Below are positions 7,256 to 15,015 of a DNA stretch of 31,302 bases, piece after piece. The position numbers and the translations under genes were made by a program. The DNA is taken from positions 1 to 31,302 of the IMG/VR virus record IMGVR_UViG_3300040771_000180; one strand, given 5' to 3'. Position 1 is the stretch's first letter; the number at the start of each line of letters is the position of its first letter. The notes below the pieces were generated by a model. That model did not search any database and had not been told where the DNA came from. It was given only the letters and a program-made list of their open reading frames with translations. Source of the DNA: a virus.

Positions 7256-10072
7256 TTAGATATTATCAAATGATGCACCAGTGTTCATGATTACGAACTC
7301 AACTTGAATAAATTCTAAGCTTCTTGTCGGTTTCAAGAATATTTGACCAGTTAATTGATTTCTATCTATATCTTCTGGGTTACTCGAAAGAACAACACGG
7401 AAGTCAGTTAAACCACGTTCGCTTCTAATGTTATCCAAGATAGGGTTAACAAGTGATAAGAATTGACTTCTAACAACTGAATCATTTTGTTCAAACAATA
7501 GTCTGATAGATACAGCAGAAATAAGTTTTCTTGCTTGAATAAGAAGTCTTCTAACACTAATTCTATTAAGAGCTGTTTCTTTAACTTGAAGCGTTTTATT
7601 ACCCCAGATTTTAACTCCATCAGTTGTGAACGTAGCGATAGGATTTATTCTATTTTCATATAATTCATCTCTTTCAGCAAGTGTAAGTTTCTTTCTAGCT
7701 TTAACTGCATCAACATCCCCTCTTTGAATACCAGCAACTGCAAACCAAGGGAAAGCAATATTATCTGTCAACGCAATGTTTCTAACAACATCTCTTGTTG
7801 GTGGTACATAAATGAATACATTATTTTCAACATCATTAATTTGTACCCAAGGCCAGTATGTACAAGAATAGTTTGAATCAATTTGACCATCTAATTGGTC
7901 AACCACATCACCAACACTTAAGATTTCGCCATTAGCTGTATCTGGTGTTGTTATAATATATAATGAATCGGCTCTATCTTGTTCAACCATTTCGATTGCT
8001 GCCTCAACTAAGTTAGTGTTTTCGAAGTTATCAATTCCAGGTGTTGCAAACACATTCACATTCACCGCCTCTGGGTTTTTAAATGTCCAAATAGCTTCTA
8101 AATAAGCATAGTAATCAGAGTTAATACCCAAGTCACCGTTAGATAAAACTCTATTCGTGAATCTACCAGATAACAACCCAGCTGAACCACCAGTACCATT
8201 TATAATAAATTTATCAGTGTTTGTTCTTCTAGAGTTATAAACATCCCATCCATCGAAACCACCAAAAGGTACTAACGTAAATTTACGTGCGTAAACTTTT
8301 TCATAAGGACCGTTAAATAAATCAGCATCAGTTCTAAACTCACCAACACCAGCATCAAATTTATAAATTGGATTATATCTATCACCATTTTCTATAGTAA
8401 CACTACCAGCATCAATATCCATGTGGAAACCATTTGTTAGACCAGTCCACATGTTTGGGTTAGCACTTAATGGAACACCTTTGTAGTCAAAGAAATCGGC
8501 ATCGATACCTACAGCTTGAGAAACACCTAAATAAATCTTACGTTTGTTTTCAAAAGGACTATATGATTGTTTGTACATCAATGATGGTGCAAGAACAGTA
8601 TCGTTATCATTAGCTTGGTAATCTCTAACTGGGTAACCAGTAAATCCAGCTGGAAACGCATCACTAGTATCACTAGCATCATCACACTCAACTAAAACAA
8701 ACGTTGATTTAGAACCGTAAGTACCATCAGTTGTCCCAATTCTTCTTCCAATATAATTAGCTGAAGATGGGTCCATCGTACAACGGCTAAAAGATTCTAA
8801 AACAACTGGTTGGTTGTCAGTATCATAAAAAGCTCTTACTTGGATATCAAATTCTCTAGCATCTGGTTTAATGTTAACAATAGATATTTTAAATTGTTCG
8901 TTCGCTGCATTACCATCAGAAATGGTATGGAATCTAAACAATCTTAATATTTTGTTACCACGTAATTCAGATACAATATAAGGTGTTACAGCTGCACTAA
9001 ATTGGTTTAAATAATCTGAAAACTCAGAGTTATAATTAACCATAGTTTGTTTAATACCTCTTATTTTGTTAGAAGAAACAGCATCTTTAAACATATTACC
9101 GTATAACTCCTCAACAAATATTGCTGCTCTACCATCTTGAGCTGTTCTACCTAATACTTTAGGTAAGTAGTTTTTCTTTGTTCTATCTAAAGACACACTA
9201 TAATCAAATGTTCCTTGAAGACTTGAAGTACCTTTCAATGAAAAATTACCTAATGGATTGTTAATTGAATCAGTAATTGATTCATCAAAAGTTAACCCAT
9301 CAATAGTATCAACCTCAAACGAAGTTAATTGACTTACTTGGTTAACACTACCTCTTGAACGAATTAAAGCAACTAACTTATTTTCTACGTCACCAAAAGC
9401 TTGACCATAAAAATGTGTTGTATTACCAGAGGCAACACCAACAATATCACCACCATTATTAACTGTTCTTGATGTAACAGTTAAGTTCATCGATGCACCT
9501 AAAAATGTACCATTCACTTTATTATATTTTGCAGTTATTGGTCCACCAGAAGCTAAAGGTGCGTTACCTAAAAATGCAAGAGATGAAGTAAATTCACCAG
9601 AATCAATAAGTGATTGTATTAATGAACTACTAGATGTAAGGTTTGTTACAATACCAGCAGTGTTAGCTGAATAACTAATTAATGCTGGGAAATCACCACC
9701 ACCACTTACTTCTACAACTGAAGCTTCATTCATTGCGGCATCAAGTGTGATACCCCAAGCCATACCAGCATCGTATCCAGACAAACCTAATACTCTAGTT
9801 ACGAATAATTGATTTGATTGTGATAGATATGATTTAGCAACATAAGGTAATTCATATAGTGGACTTCCCGTGTCTTTTACTAATGTGTTGTTTAACCCAC
9901 CGAAGAATGACTGAAACTCACCATAATTACTTATGAATATTGGTTGGAACGCTGGACCGATTGTTGTCTCACCTACCAAACCAAGTGTTGTTACCCCTAC
10001 TTGACGAGTAACAAATGTTAAGTCTTTTTCTGACGTATAAACCCCAGGACTAACGAATACTTTTTGTGACAT
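7256..10072 (-). CDS. Contractile tail sheath protein (gp18-like)
   Basis: This 938-aa protein polymerises around the tail tube and contracts on infection. The N-terminus, SPGVYTSEKD, followed by QVGVTTLGLVGETTIGPAF is the classic start of sheath proteins. The C-terminal third carries the conserved sheath core: YCTYWPWVQI-like 'YWPWVQI', VYVPPTRDV-type 'IYVPPTRDVVRN', AFPWFAVAGIQRG, then DELYENRINPIATF, KIWGNKTLQ, ISVRRLLIQARK, and a final strand LEFIQVEFVIMN. T4 gp18 is 659 aa, so about 280 extra residues are present, mostly in the Ser/Thr/Gly-rich region between about 130 and 560, probably extra surface domains. A late motif lies 49 nt upstream and a strong terminator follows, making it a single-gene unit. 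Confidence 0.93.
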   Translation of the reverse strand: MSQKVFVSPGVYTSEKDLTFVTRQVGVTTLGLVGETTIGPAFQPIFISNYGEFQSFFGGLNNTLVKDTGSPLYELPYVAKSYLSQSNQLFVTRVLGLSGYDAGMAWGITLDAAMNEASVVEVSGGGDFPALISYSANTAGIVTNLTSSSSLIQSLIDSGEFTSSLAFLGNAPLASGGPITAKYNKVNGTFLGASMNLTVTSRTVNNGGDIVGVASGNTTHFYGQAFGDVENKLVALIRSRGSVNQVSQLTSFEVDTIDGLTFDESITDSINNPLGNFSLKGTSSLQGTFDYSVSLDRTKKNYLPKVLGRTAQDGRAAIFVEELYGNMFKDAVSSNKIRGIKQTMVNYNSEFSDYLNQFSAAVTPYIVSELRGNKILRLFRFHTISDGNAANEQFKISIVNIKPDAREFDIQVRAFYDTDNQPVVLESFSRCTMDPSSANYIGRRIGTTDGTYGSKSTFVLVECDDASDTSDAFPAGFTGYPVRDYQANDNDTVLAPSLMYKQSYSPFENKRKIYLGVSQAVGIDADFFDYKGVPLSANPNMWTGLTNGFHMDIDAGSVTIENGDRYNPIYKFDAGVGEFRTDADLFNGPYEKVYARKFTLVPFGGFDGWDVYNSRRTNTDKFIINGTGGSAGLLSGRFTNRVLSNGDLGINSDYYAYLEAIWTFKNPEAVNVNVFATPGIDNFENTNLVEAAIEMVEQDRADSLYIITTPDTANGEILSVGDVVDQLDGQIDSNYSCTYWPWVQINDVENNVFIYVPPTRDVVRNIALTDNIAFPWFAVAGIQRGDVDAVKARKKLTLAERDELYENRINPIATFTTDGVKIWGNKTLQVKETALNRISVRRLLIQARKLISAVSIRLLFEQNDSVVRSQFLSLVNPILDNIRSERGLTDFRVVLSSNPEDIDRNQLTGQIFLKPTRSLEFIQVEFVIMNTGASFDNI

Positions 10073-10121
10073 ATTATTTTTTTTTGTTAATGTTATTATT
10101 TACTTTTATCGTTTTCTTTAT

Positions 10122-10130
10122 TATAAATAT
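10122..10130 (-). promoter_or_regulatory. Probable late promoter of the sheath gene
   Basis: Exact ATATTTATA followed by ATAAAG on the minus strand, 49 nt upstream of the sheath start. A 12-bp palindrome lies 16 nt further upstream. Confidence 0.6.
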
Positions 10131-10146
10131 TAGGTTTTTTCCAAAA

Positions 10147-10158
10147 GTAAGTACTTAC
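10147..10158. promoter_or_regulatory. 12-bp palindrome, candidate operator
   Basis: GTAAGTACTTAC is a perfect palindrome, flanked by CCAAAA on one side and CCAAAAG on the other. It lies between the divergent sheath promoter motif (10122-10130) and the small ribbon-helix-helix gene (10226). Related TACTTA hexamers recur at about 10205-10210 and 10220-10225. This is the usual arrangement for an autoregulatory ribbon-helix-helix repressor; binding is inferred. Confidence 0.4.
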
Positions 10159-10225
10159 CAAAAGATAAATTTGATTTAGTATGTTTTTTGACCTACTTCT
10201 ATCATACTTATAGTTAAATACTTAT

Positions 10226-10378
10226 ATGGTACGAGATAAAAACTTAAAAATAACGACAAAAACCCATCTTATCCTCAAAAAATACTGTGAAGAAAATGGG
10301 TTAAAGATGTTTTCATTTGTTGAAAAACTGATAAATGATAAATGTGTACCTAAAAAAGGTATTTATGGTGAAGATTAA
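10226..10378 (+). CDS. Small ribbon-helix-helix DNA-binding protein
   Basis: A 50-aa ORF, ATG to TAA. The segment NLKITTKTHLILKKYCEENG then LKMFSFVEKLINDKC reads as an Arc/MetJ-type ribbon-helix-helix fold: a short beta strand (LKIT), a Thr-x-x-H cap, helix 1 (LILKKYCEEN), a Gly turn, and helix 2 (MFSFVEKLIND). Such proteins bind DNA as dimers and commonly act as repressors. It is the only forward gene within about 22 kb of reverse late genes, sits just upstream of the sheath promoter, and has a palindromic candidate operator 68 nt upstream. Its stop codon overlaps the stop of the convergent 158-aa gene (TTAA). A weak TAAATTTG (-7-like) lies at 10166-10173, with no well-placed TTG. The short length leaves some doubt, but the fold pattern is clear. 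Confidence 0.72.
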   Translation: MVRDKNLKITTKTHLILKKYCEENGLKMFSFVEKLINDKCVPKKGIYGED

Positions 10379-10851
10379 TTAATATTAAAAAATACTACCA
10401 TTTTCGACATTTCGGTTTTCTGTTCTGGTGACATTCGTTTACCAGAAAAATACATTATTGGTGTAAAAAATAATCCACCAAACAATGTTAACCCTATGAA
10501 TCGGCTCCATGTTGAGTAAGCCGCTGAACCCATACGCTCCATTTCTTTAGCGTAAATTAAATCAGCGTACCATTTATATTTAACATTAACCGAAACATTG
10601 TATTTCACATATAAGTAATCGTGAAGCATCGCATGAATATCAAGGTTAGGTATACTCTTTAAATCCTTAACTATTGTTGCGCCATCAAATTCACTTGGTT
10701 CAGCACAGAAGAAATCATATGCTTCTAAGTAAAGTTTTGTAACTAGATAGTTTCTACCCCAAATATTATTTAATAAGAAAATTAGTTGGTCCCTTCTATC
10801 GGCCAACCTAGCTGAATCTTGTAAGAAAAAATCGTTTTTACTTCCGAACAT
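10375..10851 (-). CDS. Unknown protein with one membrane-like segment
   Basis: A 158-aa protein I cannot assign. The first 110 residues are mixed and aromatic-rich (NNIWGRNYLVTKLYLEAYDFF; YVKYNVSVNVKYKWYADLIYAKEMERMG). A hydrophobic run, FIGLTLFGGLFFTPIMYFSG, at about residues 118-137 would fit a single transmembrane helix, followed by a positively charged patch (GKRMSPEQK) and a short hydrophobic tail (MVVFFNIN). There is no signal peptide. It lies 24 nt downstream of the GH16 fibre gene, so it belongs to that unit, and its leader AAACAAAAACAAA has no Shine-Dalgarno. It could be a virion protein touching the membrane during infection or a membrane protein made late; the sequence does not decide. 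Confidence 0.6.
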   Translation of the reverse strand: MFGSKNDFFLQDSARLADRRDQLIFLLNNIWGRNYLVTKLYLEAYDFFCAEPSEFDGATIVKDLKSIPNLDIHAMLHDYLYVKYNVSVNVKYKWYADLIYAKEMERMGSAAYSTWSRFIGLTLFGGLFFTPIMYFSGKRMSPEQKTEMSKMVVFFNIN

Positions 10852-10875
10852 TTTGTTTTTGTTTTAAATTGTTTA

Positions 10876-13500
10876 TTATGGTTTTATGTAGTCTCCAAAT
10901 GGGTATGTAACACCTAATACTCTCTGTTGTGCTGTGAAACCACTAAATGGTGTAAATTTAAACCCCTTAACTTTAAGCTCAACGGAACCAAAATTAGCTT
11001 TCATACCACCATCAGCTGTTACCGTTCCACCAGCCCATGCATTTTCTGGGTCAGCCAACCAAGGTTTAGCTGTTAAAGGTGATGATGGGAACCATGACCC
11101 AAAAGTAAAATAACCAGCTATATTTGGTATCGTTTTAGTGACACTATTTTTTAAAACATCGTCAACATAGTAGTCAACACGTGTTGGGTACCAATCAAAC
11201 CTAATTTTATGATAATTACCATCAGCAATATTAAAACCTACAGGTGTTAACGCAATAGTATTTTCAGCAGATAATTCACCTATCCAAGTATTACATTTCA
11301 TATTATTAAGGCTTGGGTTATTATAAGTTCCACCAGTTAAATGTGACGGGAATTCTATATCTATTTCATGGTTACGAGCAATATAATTACTAACACCTTG
11401 TGGTGACAAACCTTCAGCTAGATACTCATTATACCTTGGGTCATCAAGATATATTTCGTTATAGAAAAATGTCCAAAAAGCATAAGACACGCCTAATACA
11501 TTAGGTATCAATGCGTTTACCTCATAACTACCATACCCAGTCAGTTTATTATACGATATAACCCCACCAACCCTATTTGTCCATGGTAAACCAAATTGTG
11601 GGTCTGAAGGGTTAGTATGGAATTTTTTAACTCCATTACCATCAACACCTTGAGTTGTTCCAGTATAATTATCACCATTACCTTTTAATATTAAAACACC
11701 ATCTCTTAAAAACACATTATCTGGTACAACACCACCGTTGGCACCACCCCAAGCAGTGTTTGAGAAAAGATAGTTATTTTTAAGTGTTGTTTCATCACTA
11801 AAATCGTCAATGAATTCCGTGGTTGCAATTACTGGTTTATTAACGGTAACTGGAAGACCATATGATTCCTCGATATCTGAGTATCTAAGTAATACATCAT
11901 AAATACCTTCGGTAACGTTTGGTGGTACAGTAAAAGAGATATATTCATTAGTACTATTTAATAACCAATTACTTGGTACAATTGATTCAGCTAAAGTTGT
12001 TTTGTTTTTAAAGATAATTTTAGTGTTACCCCTATTTAAATATTTTGAAAGGTTAATCGGTGTTAACGCTTGTAATTTCCAATAAACGTATTTATACCCA
12101 GTACCGATAGTTGAGTAAACAGTACCAGCAACAATAACTGTTGCTGGTGGAAAAGCGATTGCGCCAGCAACAGGTGGTGCGTATGTCCAACTACCAGAAG
12201 TAAATCTCATTGTGTCGGACCCACCAGTATCTGATGAAAAGATAAATTCCGTATCGCCAATAACAGCAGTTGTGCTAGTACCTAATAAAACATTGTTTCT
12301 ATACCATGTTAATGACCCAGCATTTGAATCGTAAATACAACCTACAATATCACCAGTAGTGAATGTATTTGCACCACCACCCCATACAACACCGTTATCT
12401 TTATTAAAAGTTCTAGAACTACTTGTTATACTCCAAGTTAATAAACCAACACCATTACCATTAGTCACCGAATCAGATGTACTACCAAGACCTAACCATT
12501 GCCATCCAGAACCAACAGCATTAATAAATACTTCGATATAGTATTTACCAGTATTACGTGATATAACCATATTACTTCTTGATGTATAATAGTTTACATC
12601 ACTAGATGTTATGGTTAAATTATTGTTACTAAGTGCATACGCTGGTGCTGTCCTAGTAGTTGACATAGCTGGTGATATAGGCGTTGTTGACCCACTAGTA
12701 AATGAAGCACCAACTCTAACTAAATTATTAAGAGATGGGGTTATTGTAACTAATGATGATGTTGTTACAGCTGTTGTTGTTCCAGATAAATACATTTTTG
12801 TTGTACCAGTTGTTCTATTAATTAAAAATGAATTCCACCCTACCTTTATTTTTCCACTCCCAGAGTCAATTAATAAAGGTGAACTACCAGTATATATTTT
12901 TTGTTGTAAATTCCCACCAGATGTTACCACTACTTCCATACCATTAGCTGCGTTACCATAAGATAAAACAGGGGTAACTGTTGACCCACTAGGTAAAGTG
13001 TTTAAATAGAAATAAGAACCTAAATTGTAATTTTTATTACCATCATTACCAAAAATACCAATTGCATCTAAATCACTAGGTAAGTTGAAATAATCATTAT
13101 TTGTTGTTATACCCAGAGCTGGTTGACCACCAAATAATTGACCAATACTTGGTGTCCCAACTAACGTACCACCAGCAAAATTTCCATATAAATCACTAAG
13201 ATTAGCAGTCAATTCAAAATAACCACCATCTGCTGGGAACATAACTTGATTTCCAACTAAATTACTTCCGTATATCGTTAATGAGTTACCCGTTACTACT
13301 TCATAACCTTCTAGGTATCGGACAAAAAAGTTACCACCTAAATCTATTGGGTTTTTAGTATATGTTAATCGCCAATACCCATTATCACCAACATATTGAA
13401 ATGTCTGGTCCTTCCATTGGTTATCAACACCAATAGACCTACTTGTTATTCCACTCCAACCACCATTAACTCCTATGTAACCATTACTATTATTTGCCAT
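10876..13500 (-). CDS. Fibre-type protein with SPRY domain and GH16 glycoside hydrolase
   Basis: An 874-aa modular protein. Residues 1 to about 300 are Gly/Ser/Thr/Asn-rich and beta-rich, as in virion fibres. Residues about 315-440 look like a SPRY/B30.2 domain: TGKYYIEVFI, a GLGS strand, RTFNKDNG, GDIVGCIYDSNAGSLTWYRN and a late phenylalanine-rich strand. Residues about 520-570 may be an Ig/IPT-like linker. From about 575 to the end is a GH16-type jelly roll with the catalytic signature HEIDIEF (E712 nucleophile, D714, E716 acid/base), preceded by GYGSYEVNALIPN and followed by YHKIRFDWYPTRVDYYVDD around W770. The EIDIE spacing is the non-bulged type of lichenases and xyloglucan endotransglycosylases. 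GH16 enzymes cut beta-1,3/1,4 glucans and galactans, so it probably degrades a host capsule or matrix polysaccharide. It lies among the fibre genes, 3 nt after an 83-aa ORF. Confidence 0.82.
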   Translation of the reverse strand: MANNSNGYIGVNGGWSGITSRSIGVDNQWKDQTFQYVGDNGYWRLTYTKNPIDLGGNFFVRYLEGYEVVTGNSLTIYGSNLVGNQVMFPADGGYFELTANLSDLYGNFAGGTLVGTPSIGQLFGGQPALGITTNNDYFNLPSDLDAIGIFGNDGNKNYNLGSYFYLNTLPSGSTVTPVLSYGNAANGMEVVVTSGGNLQQKIYTGSSPLLIDSGSGKIKVGWNSFLINRTTGTTKMYLSGTTTAVTTSSLVTITPSLNNLVRVGASFTSGSTTPISPAMSTTRTAPAYALSNNNLTITSSDVNYYTSRSNMVISRNTGKYYIEVFINAVGSGWQWLGLGSTSDSVTNGNGVGLLTWSITSSSRTFNKDNGVVWGGGANTFTTGDIVGCIYDSNAGSLTWYRNNVLLGTSTTAVIGDTEFIFSSDTGGSDTMRFTSGSWTYAPPVAGAIAFPPATVIVAGTVYSTIGTGYKYVYWKLQALTPINLSKYLNRGNTKIIFKNKTTLAESIVPSNWLLNSTNEYISFTVPPNVTEGIYDVLLRYSDIEESYGLPVTVNKPVIATTEFIDDFSDETTLKNNYLFSNTAWGGANGGVVPDNVFLRDGVLILKGNGDNYTGTTQGVDGNGVKKFHTNPSDPQFGLPWTNRVGGVISYNKLTGYGSYEVNALIPNVLGVSYAFWTFFYNEIYLDDPRYNEYLAEGLSPQGVSNYIARNHEIDIEFPSHLTGGTYNNPSLNNMKCNTWIGELSAENTIALTPVGFNIADGNYHKIRFDWYPTRVDYYVDDVLKNSVTKTIPNIAGYFTFGSWFPSSPLTAKPWLADPENAWAGGTVTADGGMKANFGSVELKVKGFKFTPFSGFTAQQRVLGVTYPFGDYIKP

Positions 13501-13503
13501 AAA

Positions 13504-13755
13504 TTATCCGCTATACGTGACCCACTGGTCACCATTAGATGGTATTCCTGTTGGTGGTAATAATGAAACAGTAATTGCACTACCAGAACCACTAGCTTCT
13601 AAACCCCAATTTATACCACCATTATTTTTATATTTAATTCCAGTATCTACATTTATATATGTACTACCAATTGCTGAAAAATGGCTTGGCGAACCATTAC
13701 CACTTTGTAACTCTATTGAACCAATAGTTACTCTTTTTAAATTACTTGTTGCCAT
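13504..13755 (-). CDS. Small fibre-associated protein
   Basis: An 83-aa protein, MATSNLKRVTIGSIELQSGN..., rich in Gly, Ser and Asn. The pattern 'STYINVDTGIKYKNNGGINW' looks like the 'G..Y.n..tG..Y.....W' unit frequent at the ends or joints of phage fibre proteins. It stops 3 nt before the start of the GH16 fibre gene and shares its NGDQWVTYSG-type polar tail with fibre linkers. A likely role is an adaptor or small tip subunit for the GH16 fibre (inference from position and composition). The leader is AT-only, with no Shine-Dalgarno and no exact ATATTTATA motif. Confidence 0.6.
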   Translation of the reverse strand: MATSNLKRVTIGSIELQSGNGSPSHFSAIGSTYINVDTGIKYKNNGGINWGLEASGSGSAITVSLLPPTGIPSNGDQWVTYSG

Positions 13756-13794
13756 TATAATATATTATATTTATTTTTAATTATTTTTGGATTA

Positions 13795-15012
13795 TTAGTA
13801 ATCCGATTCAATGTACATTCTGTTAACACCTATAGCGGCTACACCAGCACCAGCGTTAGTACCAGAACCTATTGCCGCTGTTGCGTTAAGCATAGTTGTT
13901 GAAATTGGTAAGTCAATAGCTGTTGATGTGTCAATAATTGTTAAACCAGATGATACGTCATCAAGTCTGTAGAATACTGTCGTATCATTTGGTTTACAGA
14001 ATATATACGCATCATAAGCATTATTACTAGATAAGGCTGGTTGTCCGACAATAACGTCTTTAATTGCGACACTAGTACCATCATTATGTATAAAGCTAAT
14101 TGCGGTATCTGCTGAATCAACCGCAAAACCAAGAGTGTTAAGTTTAGATGATGGGTCAGCCGTTATTAAAGCGGTAGTATCAACGGCCAAACCTATAAAC
14201 AACCTATTTCCTTGGGTCCAAGTTGTAAAACCAAACCTACAAAAGAAAAAGAAACCACCAGCACCAACTGTTGCGCCTCTAAAAAAAGTAGCTTCGCTTC
14301 TAAGACTATTCATTGTGTTAACACCAGTTGCTGAGGTAAACACACTTCTACGTAAACTAGTGTATCGATTTGTTACTGTTGGAAGTGTTGAAACACCAGC
14401 AGTTATAACTGTCTGTAGTGCGCCAATCATAACACCAGAGGTTGCCGCTGGATTCCACATAACAATATTATTACCAAAAAAAGCTGGTTGAAATGGTGTG
14501 TCAAGCCCAGATGGGCCCTTCCATTTTGGTAACATTCTACCAACAACTGGTTTTGCGTAAACCCTTAAATCACCAATTGCTGGAGATACTGGGTCGGAAA
14601 TACCTAGCCAGTCTTGATATCCAGTATGGTAGTCGTTATTAAGTGTGTTAACTAATGTAGAACCAAGGCTCCAACCATTTCCACTTTCATACACCATAAA
14701 TGTCCCAGCCTGTAAAAGCGTATCACTAGTTAATAAATATTCAATTGTCGATACATCTTTATTAACTGAAATTGTATTTGCTAAAGATGCATGTTTGTTT
14801 CTAATAAAGACCGATTTAATTTGTCTTGAAACTGATGCTGCTGGTGCCGATAATATCACGGTTATACCAATAGTTGTAATTTTTCCTTGGAAACTACCAG
14901 GAGTTGCTGAAGTAGATGGAACTACATCTACAAAATTTACTTGGAAATCAATATCAGCGATAGATGTAGTTTTAATCTCTAAAGATTCATTTGTTGTGTT
15001 TAAAAAAATCAT
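13795..15012 (-). CDS. Tail fibre/tip protein with lectin-like C-terminal domain
   Basis: A 405-aa protein. The N-terminal 120 residues form a beta-rich domain (IDFQVNFVDVVPSTSATPGS...IKSVFIRNKH). From about 150 a domain familiar from many phage fibres begins: MLPKWKGPSGLDTPFQPAFF, then NIVMWNP, a paired-Arg motif TSLRRSVF, an FFRGATVGAGGFFFFCRFGF strand, RLFIGL, and a final MYIESDY. Many phage tail proteins share this module and end in a similar 'YIE(T/S)DY'. It is thought to be a receptor-binding, sugar-binding-like tip, though I cannot name a ligand. The gene ends 39 nt before the 83-aa gene and starts 3 nt after the stop of the 1148-aa fibre, so the three are probably one transcript. Confidence 0.7.
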   Translation of the reverse strand: MIFLNTTNESLEIKTTSIADIDFQVNFVDVVPSTSATPGSFQGKITTIGITVILSAPAASVSRQIKSVFIRNKHASLANTISVNKDVSTIEYLLTSDTLLQAGTFMVYESGNGWSLGSTLVNTLNNDYHTGYQDWLGISDPVSPAIGDLRVYAKPVVGRMLPKWKGPSGLDTPFQPAFFGNNIVMWNPAATSGVMIGALQTVITAGVSTLPTVTNRYTSLRRSVFTSATGVNTMNSLRSEATFFRGATVGAGGFFFFCRFGFTTWTQGNRLFIGLAVDTTALITADPSSKLNTLGFAVDSADTAISFIHNDGTSVAIKDVIVGQPALSSNNAYDAYIFCKPNDTTVFYRLDDVSSGLTIIDTSTAIDLPISTTMLNATAAIGSGTNAGAGVAAIGVNRMYIESDY

Positions 15013-15015
15013 AAT

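Noticed and set aside
12611-12961. Forward hydrophobic ORF inside the GH16 fibre gene
   Set aside because: Antisense of Ser/Thr/Gly-rich codons gives Val/Leu/Pro-rich shadow proteins; the sense strand carries a clear SPRY plus GH16 protein.
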